DNA of 64,000 nucleotides, from assembly GCA_039000515.1 (NCBI GenBank), contig JBCFYV010011164.1, forward strand, positions 45,527,159-45,591,158. Direction: 5' to 3'. Positions 1 through 10,440 of this stretch are shown piece by piece. A model generated the notes under the pieces. The model was not told the DNA's origin, searched no databases, and saw only the letters and a program-made list of their open reading frames with translations. The stretch's first letter is position 1. Each line of letters begins with the position of its first letter. This DNA comes from Timema cristinae. Taxonomy: Eukaryota; Arthropoda; Insecta; Phasmatodea; Timematidae. The position numbers and the translations under genes are program-made.

Positions 1-40
1 AGGACACCCCTAAAAGCATGAAGCATTAACTCTATAATCC

Positions 41-277
41 CCACCTTAAAGGAATCACTTTGCAATAGACTGGATAACCAATGACAGGGAGATTGGTATT
101 CGAATCTTGGTGGGGTGTACAGAGGTTTTGTTTTTCTAAATAGTTTTACACTTTGCCTTCAAGAAAATGTGGTTACACTTCCTTTGTATTATTCCTTACC
201 CCCAGCACATTAGCGAGACTAGTTTAATTGACAAAAACCCAAATGTTTAGCGAGATACCGTGACAATTTTTATTATC
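41..277 (+). mobile_element. SINE family A, diverged copy
   Basis: This is a degraded tRNA-derived SINE. The tRNA-like head has lost its A-box part. The B-box-like stretch (ttcgaatcttgg), the phrase ggtgtac, the middle block ending acacttcctt and the cattagcg motif are in the same order as in better copies such as 59160-59415. The tail has decayed to a recognisable gataccgtgac. Confidence 0.55.
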
Positions 278-298
278 TGCCCAACAACAGTAGGTTAG

Positions 299-552
299 GA
301 CCCACTTCGGTGGCCGCATGGTGTAAGCCGCTACTCTCACAATAGACTAGACTGCTGGAGATGAGAAAATTGAGGCTCAACACATGTCGGATGCACTGAG
401 GTTAGTTTTCCCTAAACAGTTTTCCACTCTCCTTATATGGAAATGTGGGTGTATTTCCTTTAAATTAAACCATCCTAATCGCTAACCAATTAAAGTAACA
501 CATAGGCGTATAACCTGAACCCATAGTAAAACGCCACGATAAAAAAAAAAAG
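299..552 (+). mobile_element. SINE family A, near full length
   Basis: The copy starts with cacttcggtggccgcatgg, a tRNA-like head. It continues through tagactagactg, tgcactgagg, ttttccactctcc and gcgtataacctgaac, and ends in a run of A. The order and spacing match the other family A copies in the window. The long variable-arm region suggests a class II (Leu/Ser-type) tRNA ancestor, which is an inference. Confidence 0.75.
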
Positions 553-916
553 TAGGTTATGGTTTTCCCCATGATCATTTATTTAAATTGGAACATTTAT
601 TCGTTTTGAAATCCTCGTATTACCACCAGTTCGGTTCATCCGAAAACTTGTACCAATGTGTTAGCGAATTTACAGGAAATACACCAATATCTGTGTAAAA
701 GGAGTGTTGAAAATCATTAAAGAACAACATACTAACTATACGTTGATGGAATTCGAATCCCGACCTCCTTGTTTGAGGCAATACCGTATGTTACGACGGT
801 GACGCCTCAGACCAGTGGTTCCCCAGGTGATGCTAAGGGCCACGAGGAAGCATCCCACCTGTCTTTTTAAGCTTTGGGCGTAAATAGTGTACGACGCAGC
901 TTCGTTTAGGCTGGGA
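553..916. other. Intergenic, no gene recognised
   Basis: No convincing ORF is present. The stretch at about 745-800 resembles a decayed minus-strand SINE head (gaattcgaatcccgacctcc, then a cluster like tacgacggtgacgcc), but it is too diverged to bound. Confidence 0.4.
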
Positions 917-2114
917 GCACACAGGATGCGACAAAACCTTCCGTTTCACGATGAAACGAATCAATTTGAAACCATGACACATAAAACGTTTCAACTATTT
1001 ATTTATTTTTTTCAAATGAAACGTGATTAGGAATAAACCTAATTTTTTTCAGTCTGGGTGAAGATGGAGCCGTGTAATGTTGGCTATATCGATCTATACT
1101 GTAGTGATAAAGTTCCCTCACAAATTTTATAACTTTGCTCAACTAAGTTTACAAAGTAACAAAACACAAACAAAACAAGAATGGTCACCTCAAATCAAAA
1201 TTTTGAAGTAGACTTACACTAGCGTCACGTGGGTGAAGTGCCCACCTTTGCGTCTGCGCAGTGGCGTATTTTTCACTAAACATTATAGTGACGAAAACAG
1301 GTTCTTTGTTTTAACGTGTATCACTGTGTGTCGTAGTGTGTTATTATTTTTGTTCCACCTTGTGTCAGCCAGTGTGCAGCGACTCATTTGAAAGCGTGGT
1401 AGCAATTCCGTTCCATCAAGTAAGGCAGGGTGCAGACATGCTGCCACAAAACGTTTCGAAACATGATGAAACAAAACATTTTTGTGTCCTTGGGTTCCAA
1501 CTTGTGTCATTCCGCTTTGACCACATGCTTTCAAATGAGTCACTGCACACTTGATGACACAAGATGGAACAAAAGTTATGACACACGATGACACACAGTG
1601 AGACACGTTGAAACAAAGCAGCTGTCTTCCACCCTCCAATGTTTCATACAGTTTGTTTCACGTGTTTCGTGAAAAATACGCCACTGCGCAAGCGCAGGCC
1701 GGGCGGTATGTCAACATGACGATAGTCTCCTTCAAAACTTGAGCTGTGTTGATCATTATTGTTTTATTTGTGCTTGAGAATGTTCTAAAAGGCTACCGGT
1801 AATGAGTGTAGAGACATGTGAGTGTAATTTTCTAAAGAACATTCCTTAATTCTTTTTTTCATTGATAGGGTGAACCCAGAATCTCCCATGTGATACTTTC
1901 TCCTGATTAGCCAACCAATCCCAGGAAATTGTAGCTAGCACTTCATCAGTATCAATATCACCAACATTACCCGCCGCCATCTTAGCACAAACTGAGCATT
2001 TTTTGTTTAATCATGTTTCATTTGAAAAAAATTTTAAGACTTTTTTTATGTCGTGGTTTCAAAATATTTCGTTTTGTCATGTTTAGAAACGTTTCGTGTC
2101 AGTATGTGTGCGAG
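917..2114. mobile_element. Inverted-repeat element with a second inverted-repeat element nested inside
   Basis: The outer arms at 917-1023 and 2013-2114 are reverse complements over about 100 bp; both include the words tttttttcaaatgaaac and cacaca in the right relative order. Within them lies a second, independent inverted repeat (about 1251-1412 against 1515-1692). No transposase coding is visible, so these look like non-autonomous fold-back or MITE-type elements. Target-site duplications could not be fixed. Confidence 0.6.
1251..1692. repeat. Near-complete palindrome (inner inverted-repeat element)
   Basis: The left arm begins tgcgcagtggcgtatttttc. The right arm ends with its complement gaaaaatacgccactgcgca. 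The arms also share gtgtgcag-gactcatttgaaagc and ttgttcca-cttgtgtca. The centre, about 1413-1514, contains gtttcgaaac-type words. The ORFs read through it on both strands are by-products of the palindrome. Confidence 0.65.
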
Positions 2115-2680
2115 GAATATCTTCCTTCTCGCCCGGCTATGAGAAATTGGCTGATAAGATATAATATCAAAGCTCACACTGACATTAAACGTGAATCAAC
2201 AATAGCCATTTGAGTACTGATTGGTGCAAAGTGAGATTTGTTTAATTTGTTAGCTATATTGGATGAAATCTAACTAAATATATATATTTTTTTAACTCTT
2301 GTTCTTTCCAAATGGTTAGGATGGTTTTTAAAAAAAAGGCAAACACCAACATGGCTATTGTAAAAGCTTAGGCCTAGTTGTAAAATAATTCATTCATTAG
2401 CTTGTAAAAGTAAAGTTACCATTTTAAACTCATGTTAGTGTAACATACGTTTTTTTTTAAAATTATTATTTTATGTTCAGCTATAACTTTACTTCGAAAA
2501 AAATATTGAGGTTTGCCAGTTTATTCTGAAGTCAAGAATGAAGGTTGGGAATCTTTTCCTGAGGGTAGAGTGGTGCATGCGTCCTTGGGATTTGCGGTCA
2601 TGCCCTTTTCAATGGGATTTGTGAATCAATCAGTGTCTAATAAAACTATATTAAAAAATTAGAGAATCCCAAAGGCTACT
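2115..2680. other. AT-rich intergenic, nothing recognised
   Basis: AT-rich DNA with short poly-T and poly-A runs. I see no gene, no tRNA-like head and no inverted repeat here. Confidence 0.4.
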
Positions 2681-2805
2681 AGACAGCAGCAAGCAGCCTA
2701 TTATGAGCGCGGATTAATCGCTGGTTCCAGGCGCGACTGGTAGCGATGGAGCCCACAGTTTCACAAGACTGTTTTCAGTTTTGATTGCGTCCTGTGCTGT
2801 ACAAA

Positions 2806-2913
2806 ATGTCTTCTTTAGGTACACGGCAAGAGTTGTTAAGGTGGTTGTTGATAGAACTTATCGAGGAAATGATGGGGAAAAGAGAGAAGTATCGCAAGTG
2901 GATTAAGGATTGA
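2806..2913 (+). pseudogene. Harbinger-type transposon ORF fragment, N-terminal remnant
   Basis: A 35-residue frame starts MSSLGTRQELLRWLLIELIE and ends with a charged stretch rich in Lys and Arg (KREKYRKWIKD) before a stop. The leucine-rich then basic/Trp-containing layout resembles the N-termini of PIF/Harbinger transposases. That similarity is from memory of the family style, not an alignment. A second, more decayed copy of the same segment lies at about 3423-3530. Alternatively it could be an unrelated short ORF, but the duplicated copy beside Harbinger-like ends supports a transposon origin. Confidence 0.4.
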
Positions 2914-3073
2914 ATAGGTCGACCTGGAGCTGGAGCCTCCTAATTACTTCTTTCACTGCAAAACAAAACACTACACACAACACAATTAGACACGAATGCA
3001 GTGCCAACAAGATGAAGGGTCCAGATTTGGATGGAGGTGCGGTGCTAGCAGGGAGTAAGGGACACAAAGCCGC

Positions 3074-4084
3074 GGTCACACTAGGCTGGTTTACCAGCCG
3101 CTACTTGCTACTGGTTGATTTTGGTAGGAAGAACCGTAGAAGTTAGTTGCTAACGTTACTAATATATTCATACATCAAGTCATGTTATCTGGAGCTGTAA
3201 CTTTGATAGATATCAACAATACCTATAAAAAAGATAAATAATATAGTAAAATGTTAACAATGCTGCCCGCAAAGATTTTTTTAAATTTTCTCTACTGTTC
3301 TTCCAATCAAAATCAGGGTATCAGTAACAGCAAACAGTGTCTGGTCAATGGTTCACATTTCGATGCTACAAGAGGCTGCTGCTAGCGACTGTCTCGTCAG
3401 TTTGGTGCTCATTTGTATACAAATGTCTTCCGTTGGTCCACGGCGTGGATAATTGAGGTAGTTGTTTATGATAGGAGTGAGGGAACTTTGCATAAAAATA
3501 GAAAAGGTGTCACAGAGTAGGCTGTTTTTGTTACCATCGTTGAGACATATAAGCTCCCTGATCGGTATAATTCGCTCTTAACAGTATCAGCAAATGATTG
3601 CTTTAAATATCATGTTTAGCTAGGCTGTGTCCGTATGTGAAGCGTGCAAAGGTTCCGCCCTATAGAATTTTATTTGAAACGGAAAGGCAAATTCAAAATC
3701 AAGGCCATAAAAAAATGGGTATTAAAAATCTTAAACTAATCTAAGAAAGCATAAGAAATAGCTAGATTAACCCTTATTTTGAAAATAGTTAAAATATGTA
3801 ATGAATTCCTCTCCAGATTATTTTATTTCAGCCATTGCGAATCTATTTATTGAAAACATTAAAACCATGTGTATCTTCAAATAACGTGGTTGTGTAACAG
3901 AGGGCTTAGACTTGTTCTTAGAGTGATAATAGCAGCGGCGGTGGATTCAGGTTACCGGCTGGTGGCTGCTAAAGTTGAACATGTGCTATTCCAAACTCCG
4001 CTGGTGAAAGCAGCTCCAACTTCCAGTACATTCTACGCTTCCGGGCGGCTGCTAGCAGCGGTTGGCAACCAACTTGGTGTGACC
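3074..4084. mobile_element. Harbinger-like element, decayed, with terminal inverted repeats
   Basis: The left end reads ggtcacactaggctggttta. The right end is the inverted ...ggcaaccaacttggtgtgacc. These match over about 20 bp and are followed on both sides by subterminal ccgct / gctagc words. The interior has a decayed copy (from 3423) of the MSS-type ORF seen at 2806. The right-hand ORF at 3869-4294 reads through the terminal repeat and is not considered real. No clear 3-bp target duplication was found. Confidence 0.5.
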
Positions 4085-4311
4085 ACTGTTTTATACCAGT
4101 GGTATTTGACCTTTTATGTTCAAGTACCCACAGCTTTGTACCCTCAAATATCTTGGTTCATAGTGCAAGCTATACATAATCTATCATCTACAGCTATAAT
4201 AATAAAAAAAATAGCTCTCCCAGATCGCATGTCTGGGTTTCTTGTGTCTAACTCTGAATACGACCCTAATTTGTCAGTGTTTATTGTGAAATAATATGTA
4301 TATATACACCT

Positions 4312-4641
4312 ACCGGCCCCATGGTATAGTGGTCAGAGAACCTGGCTACGGGTCTTGGGGTTCAATTCCCGGCTGGTACCTTGGGTATTTTTCTTGAAAG
4401 GGAATCATCCTAACGGTCACTAGGGTTTGGTTAACTAGGTTTAAGTTAGGTTTAAGAGTTTACATTGGTTTCACACCCTCATACTCACTATCTCCATCAC
4501 CTCATCTTAAGGAGACATAGAAAGAGCCTCCACGAAAAGGATGTACAATTAGTACACTCGGGTGTTCCCTAGGCAACGGTACATTAGTAATGGCTACTCT
4601 TTCTACTACTGGGCTACGATTGACGTAGCCCGGACGCGATA
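4312..4641 (+). mobile_element. SINE family B, full copy
   Basis: The tRNA-like head has ggtatagtggtcag (A-box-like) and ggttcaattcccgg (B-box-like). The body has ccttgggtatttttc, ggtcactagggtttggtta and agagcctccacg. The 3' end forms a hairpin, gggctacgattgacgtagccc. The same arrangement recurs at 11870-12165 and 20305-20603. Confidence 0.8.
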
Positions 4642-4795
4642 TATATATATAGTTATAGATATAGATATATTTATTTATTTATATATAGTTTTGTATATAT
4701 ATATAGTTATATATATATATATAGTTATATATAACAATATATAAATAGATATATATATATATATAAATTTTATATACATTAAAATGTGATATATT
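4640..4795. repeat. TA-rich simple sequence
   Basis: Imperfect (TA)n mixed with tatagt and agatat variants directly follows the 3' end of SINE B. It probably grew from the SINE tail. Confidence 0.85.
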
Positions 4796-5291
4796 ATATA
4801 CATCTTGGGGGTAAGTATGTGTATACACATTTTACTTATCCCCTAAGATGTCATCTTGTACCCCAGGTTGCCTTAAACCATTAGACCAATGAAACGGGTT
4901 GTAACCTAATAAAAATACGTGTACCACGGACGGGTGGTAAGACGCGTTGTAGATACGAGTATAGCTATGAGGATATCTCAAATGGAGCACGGTAAATAAA
5001 ATAAAGCTGTCGTGTGTGAGAACCTTAACCTCCTCTCAGTGGCCAGTTGGGGAAGTCATACTTGTTAGTTTCTCTGTCGTGTTTGTTTGTCTGTCTGACA
5101 TCTTGATGATCCTAAGTGGAGCAGTGTACCACTTCCTAGACATACCCAATTCGACCAAGAACACACAAGACACTCTTCCTTATTGCCTCTCTCTCTATGT
5201 TGACATATAGTTGACTTCCTTATTTTGGTAAACAGTTCGCAGAGAACACATATTATGAAATGGCGCCTTTTCTTTTTTAGATGTGTATATA
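4796..5291. other. Intergenic, no gene recognised
   Basis: There is a short imperfect inverted pair, catcttgggggtaagta and tacttatcccctaagatg-like, around 4801-4850, which gives a possible hairpin. Otherwise I see no coding or mobile-element signal. The 64-residue ORF at 5016-5210 has no recognisable features. Confidence 0.4.
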
Positions 5292-6355
5292 GCAGCGATT
5301 TTCAAACTTTTTGACTTCCTGAGCCTTTTAGCCCCTACAATTATTGTAGGTTCTACTTATCGATGTCTAACGTGCTAGAATGTAAAACTTTTATAAATTG
5401 TATTTAGTTAAATGTGCTTGTTCATTTAATTTTCGGTCATTAAGAGCGTGCATTACATACCCATCAACTCTGTAATACAGTTGGCTCGAACTCGTAAATT
5501 TACACGAACACTATTGCACGTGGACTATTTCTGATTAAACATTAATGCAGATAAAGAGTTAGTAGATGTTCTTAATACAGAACATTGTTGAGATATTAAA
5601 TTATATTTGGATAAAAACTGCATTGAAAAGGCCAATTTTGACCAGTTTAGAATGGCTTCACAGATAACCATACGCATACATCTTCATTCTGTCATAATAG
5701 GAATATACTGTCATTTGTCCCCTACATCACCACTGTAAATTTCGAGTAACCACTCAAATACGAATGCAATGCACATATTACTGGCATTTCTTAGGTGTTT
5801 TCTTTTCGTTTTTTACTCCTATACCTTGCGCGAGCCGGGGGATGAGTTGGGCCTGCTATGATGACCAAATACAATCGTTTCATTTTAAACATAACATATT
5901 TTTATCTTTTTCCGAAATAGTTATTTTTTTTAAGTTAACACCGTGGCATTATTAAACATTTTTGCAAATATTTTAAATGTCTGGCTTAATAGAAGTCAGC
6001 TAGATCTGCATGTCCGCTTCTGAGTTCAATATGTGCCGATGATGAGGTGATCGTGGCTCAAATCTCGGTCGGGTGTATCGAGGTTTATTCATAATGGCTT
6101 TGCTATCTCCCTCCACACAAATTCGGGTACACTTCCTTTGAATATAACATTCCCCCTCCCTCAAACCATTAGCGTAATTAGTGCATAACTGTATAGCCCG
6201 TACGAATAATAAGACACGGTGCTATATTTAAATGTCAATATTTTGTTTTGGTCTGAGTATAGATAAATCAATCCCCCAAAATATTATCTTGGGGAGCACC
6301 TTAAGGGGTTTCAGGGTGTGCCAGGGCTTTGAGAAGCACATTTTGAGAAACTCTG
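5292..6355. mobile_element. hAT-type non-autonomous element with a SINE inside
   Basis: The left end reads cagcgattttcaaacttttt and the right end is the inverted ...cattttgagaaactctg. These are the CAG...CTG ends with TTCTCAAAC-type terminal repeats typical of hAT MITEs. The interior has no transposase. A family A SINE lies inside at 6005-6232. Possible 8-bp duplications (gtatatag and gttaataa) match only partly. Confidence 0.5.
6005..6232 (+). mobile_element. SINE family A, inside a hAT-type element
   Basis: The copy has the B-box-like caaatctcggtcgggtgta, ctccctccacacaaat, gggtacacttcctttg, cattagcgtaattagt and a tail ending aagacacggtgcta. The 5' end of the head is diverged. Confidence 0.75.
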
Positions 6356-6690
6356 GTTAATAATACACGTTCTAAACGGTGCGTTATTATTAGAAAACGA
6401 CTCACACATTAGAGTCGGTGTGCTTTATGAAGAACCTATCCCTCAGTTTAAACAGTAATCTATTTTTGATTCCACTCCTCACATTTATACAAATAAGACG
6501 AGTATGTATAAAATATAATTTAGAGGAAGTACATCCAGTTTTAAAGGAAGGAGGGTGAAAAAAGTCACCCAGTAGTTAGTACACTCGGATAAAATTTGAA
6601 CCCCAAACCTCCTTGCAACCTTTAAACAAGTAGAGTCTGATTTTTTTTTTCTCAGGTTAACCACTGGTTTAGTTTTGTAAGTTATTGATT
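6356..6690. other. Intergenic, no gene recognised
   Basis: AT-rich. A faint SINE-like remnant (acactcggataaaatttgaaccccaaacc) is present near 6580-6610, but no boundaries can be set. Confidence 0.4.
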
Positions 6691-6699
6691 TAGGTTTTT

Positions 6700-6885
6700 C
6701 CGAAATCCTGACTCAGTCGATAGTACCTCAGGTTCGATTCCTGACATGGCTGAAGAATAAATCAATGGTATAGTTAGTTTCCCCTTTCACAATTATAAAT
6801 TGAAATCCGGAAAACTGGGCTCAGTGCCATTTATAGAACTATTTCAGTTTTTAAATCAGTTACTTGATTAATTGGTCGGTTTATA
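6700..6885 (+). mobile_element. SINE family D, copy
   Basis: The tRNA-like head (ctcagtcgatagtacc then aggttcgattcctgacatgg) is followed by cctttcaca. The tail contains gattaattggtcggtttata. Copies with the same order lie at 33686-33902 (minus), 60200-60415 (plus) and 61625-61792 (minus). Confidence 0.65.
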
Positions 6886-7998
6886 AATGCACATTAGGCT
6901 CATCCAATGAAACAAGCTAAGTCTACTTTCATATATTCAATAGGGATGTGCCAAACTCGAAAATATCTCGTCTAGAAAGTTAAAAATGAATGTCGAAAAT
7001 TCAAGAAATTTTAAAGTAAAGAAAAAAAGCAAATAACTGCCCTAAGAAATTTACAAACTAAATAACTAATAATACCGTACAGACCCCAACAACAGCCTTC
7101 ATTAAGAAATATTTTGGCTACAAATATTATTTTACAATATCAAACTTTGACATTATAAAACTGTTATACTACAAAATTAATGTATAAATATTACACATTG
7201 CATCTATCACTACTTTATTAATTGAAATTAAAATGTGGATAGGCCTAATTCAGGCTTTAATAAGGGTTTGAAGGGAGTATGGGACTATTCAAAGAAAGAA
7301 CCATACCAAATATCAAAAGAAACTTCAGTTCTCTATAAGTTATATTGTTATTGTAATAGATATAATTTAAATCTTTGTACTTTTTAAGGAAGTTTTCTCA
7401 TCTCTTTCTCGCGTATCGATATTTTTTCATATTCTAGTCTTGATATTGTCTCAAATTGAAAAATTTGTTCTCTCACAATGACAAATAATGCATGGTGTAA
7501 TTTTGATAGTTGGTGTAAATTTGTACAGCTGCAATAAGAATATTTAACAATATTTGTAAATTCCTCACTTTTGTTAAAATGCTGCATTGGTGGAACTTTT
7601 AAAGGCCAGGCTTATGTTTGTTCCAGTCAACAAACGATTAAAATAACCAGTGAAAACAAGGAAAGTGGATTGTATTAGAGATAAAATTGTGATAGGAATT
7701 GCTTACCTCGTCCAAATGAGGTTCGCCGACAATGGAGGCCCACCTTGTGGGTTGCTGGGTTAAGGGTGGGAAAGAAGGGAGAAAACAAGGGTCTCACTCA
7801 GCGGAGTCTCTCAAATTCTTGTTTCTTCATTAAGAAGGACACTTTATGGCCTTTAACACCCAACTCATACTCGTACACCAATTTGTGCATCAATTAGTGC
7901 GCCCTTTCTGGCAAAGCCTATGTGTCCTGACTACCGTGCTCAACTCCACTGCTCTCTCTCTCTCTCTCTAGACAAACGACATTTCTTCCTCCTCCCCT
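6886..7998. other. Intergenic, no gene recognised
   Basis: Mostly AT-rich. The part at about 7690-7985 is less AT-rich and contains cctcgtccaaatgaggttcg, a (CT)n stretch near 7951-7970 and no ORF. It could be an LTR or other transposon fragment, but nothing is diagnostic. Confidence 0.35.
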
Positions 7999-8000
7999 TC

Positions 8001-8102
8001 AACTCTCTCAAAACGGAGGAAAACCATCAAAAACGGCAGGACTCTCTCAAAACGGAGGAAAACCATCAAAAACGGTAGGACTCTCTAAAACGGAGGGAAA
8101 AC
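8001..8102. repeat. 39-bp tandem repeat, about 2.7 copies
   Basis: The phrase actctctcaaaacggaggaa recurs at 8002 and 8041 and, slightly changed, at 8080, giving a 39-bp period. Each copy contains aaccatcaaaaacgg. Confidence 0.85.
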
Positions 8103-10080
8103 ATCCGAATAATAAACAACAAATACAAAACTAATATGTATAAAGCATTATATAAAAATAAACTATGTTAAACACATTACTATACAAAATCTATTTTACA
8201 ATATTAAATATACACAGTTCAGAGACTGAACAGCTTATGATTTGACAGTGAGGAGATGTATCTAAATATACACAAATTGTATTGTAACACGTCTTGATTA
8301 TGTTGGAATTAAAAACGTTCAAATATTAGGCAGATATACTTTGTCGTCATGAGTGTAAATACTATTACAAATGAGTAATAACATTCAGTTCTCAGAACTC
8401 ACTTGCAAGAATAATGATGTCCTCAGGATTTTATAATTTAAGTTAAGGGGGTCACCCCGGTAAACGAAAAATTGCTGCGCAGACTTTGAACTCTAAGGTA
8501 ACATTTAATTCTTCGATGAATTATTTCAAAATATGGTTCACGCCAAAATAAAGTCAAATGATTCCAACAGTTTTTTACTAGAAAAAAAATGTGAGAATAT
8601 AATATATCTAATTTTTAATTACCTATTAAGTATATTTGTAGAGCTATGAAATTAGAATCAATAGTAAAGGGCTATATATTTAGCCTTCCTCTAATACAAA
8701 TAGAAATAAATTGAAGCCATTAATGAATAACTGATTTTTGAAAATTTAAATTTAAAAAAATATTGTTCATACAAATGTATTTATTTGAAAGGTGTTCATT
8801 ATGATTAACAAGATGAAATGTTTGTTTTTCTGAGTAAAACTTACAAAAGGCTAGTTTAATGAAATACTATTTTACAAAATTTTGTTCCAAGTTATTAAAG
8901 CACATGAGAATGATTTTACAACTGTGTCCATTAATTCTTTTTAATGTAGTGTGTAATGTGTAAGCTACATTACAATGTTAACTTAATAATTAGCTTTAGG
9001 TCCATGTTTGTAATATGTTATAACTATGTATTATCTTATTAAGCTATGTCCGCGCCGGGCGAACAAGTCTGACGATCATGTTTGGCGAACAAAATAAAAC
9101 GGCAAACAATCCTAAAAGTTTCGCTGAACAAGTCAAATATTTTTGTCTGTTTACCAGTGTGTGACGACGTATGCAATGAGTGTTGAAGCGTGCCGCCTGC
9201 TAGCATGCATTTAGTCAACTTATTTATTGATAACAAGACCCCTAGATGGTGGCAGAGACCTTAGCTTGGACGGATAAATGAATATAGTGGAGTAAACTTT
9301 AGGGTGCTTATTTACTTATTTTACCAGAATGTCGAATGAGGACTTCGAATTACTGATCTCCTTAACAGGGGAATAATTCTTTTAAATGTGGATTTCCACA
9401 ATTATACCTCAACTATTGAGGCTCCCAAGGGCCATTTAGTTGGCTATTCTTGTATTATAGCATTTTGCAATAATTTTGAAAGCTTTGTCAACTTTGGATT
9501 TTCTTAAATTGCTTGGGGAGTGGGAGGATTGTTTTTGGGGTACTAGGACAAGACTGACTTTGATCATTCACACTTTTATTATAATTATTAATATCACTAG
9601 CACTATCATCATCATTTTAAATATCGAAATACCATCACCCAATTGTAAGTTAGATGCAATTTGACTACTTGATATAGTCATCCTCGGCTTGTTTTTGTCA
9701 TTTAAAAAACGTAAATAAATATTGTAGCCCAACACCTTGGCTTCTTCTTTTCATTAGTACCCATCCCTGACTTAGTCTCAGCATTTATCGTCTCTCTTGT
9801 TAATTTAAATAGTAGAATGCCTATTTTCTTTTTTACTTCTACAATGGTAGTACGCAGATATGAAGTAATGCCTAAATATGCATCGTTCTTTTGTAGGCCT
9901 TCTTGTTTCAATACAGTTTGTTTTTGGTATCCCACAGCAGACTGTTGCATTAGTATGTTTGTATTAAATTCACTGTTTTTTCATGGGTCTGTGACCGAGT
10001 CACAACATGGAAAGAAAAAGATTGCATGGACTCACCAACTCTGCCTCCATTTGGCTGTTCTATGAAGACACACACAAACA
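8103..10080. other. AT-rich intergenic, little recognised
   Basis: No supported gene. Around 9040-9200 there are repeated gcgaacaa / cgaacaagt words that also occur near 11440-11640; these may be two copies of a poorly preserved element. The short ORFs here have no motif. Confidence 0.4.
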
Positions 10081-10089
10081 CATTGTCTC

Positions 10090-10440
10090 GCCACCCAGAT
10101 TGTTTTCAACTGAGACGAGTAACCGTAAGCGAAGTTGTGCCTCTAGCCTGCCCCGCCCCAAGAGAGAATAAATAAAAGACGATCTACATGCGCGGACCCG
10201 TGCGCGCCTAGTGACAGTGCTCTGAAGTTAACGGCCGGTCGAGCGGTGAGAGAGTTGAAATCTCGTCCTGAACATGTGAGAATCTTCCCGAACAGTGCAC
10301 TCCCCTTCCCCCTTTATCCTACCTTGCTTCCCGCGCTCATTAGAACACGTGACGCTACCTTGGTTGTATATAATGGCAGGACTCTATTGCCATGACACAC
10401 ATTTCTCCGCATTCTCTAGGTGAGGCACTTGGTGTCAATT
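10090..10440 (+). other. GC-richer island with TATA- and E-box-like words
   Basis: This stretch is clearly less AT-rich than its surroundings (ccccgccccaag, gcgcggacccgtgcgcg, gccggtcgagcgg). It contains cacgtg at about 10346, a TATA-like gtatataatgg at about 10364, and gtgaggcac downstream after a splice-donor-like ctctag|gtgagg. It could be a promoter with a first non-coding exon, or a solo LTR of a retrotransposon. The sequence does not decide between these. Confidence 0.3.

Noticed and set aside
1283..1639. Overlapping ORFs on both strands rich in Cys, Val and Ser
   Set aside because: They are produced by the inner palindrome, so each strand mirrors the other.
3869..4294. A 141-residue ORF, one of the longer ones outside the clear genes
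   Set aside because: It runs through the terminal inverted repeat of the Harbinger-like element and has no conserved motif or splice context.
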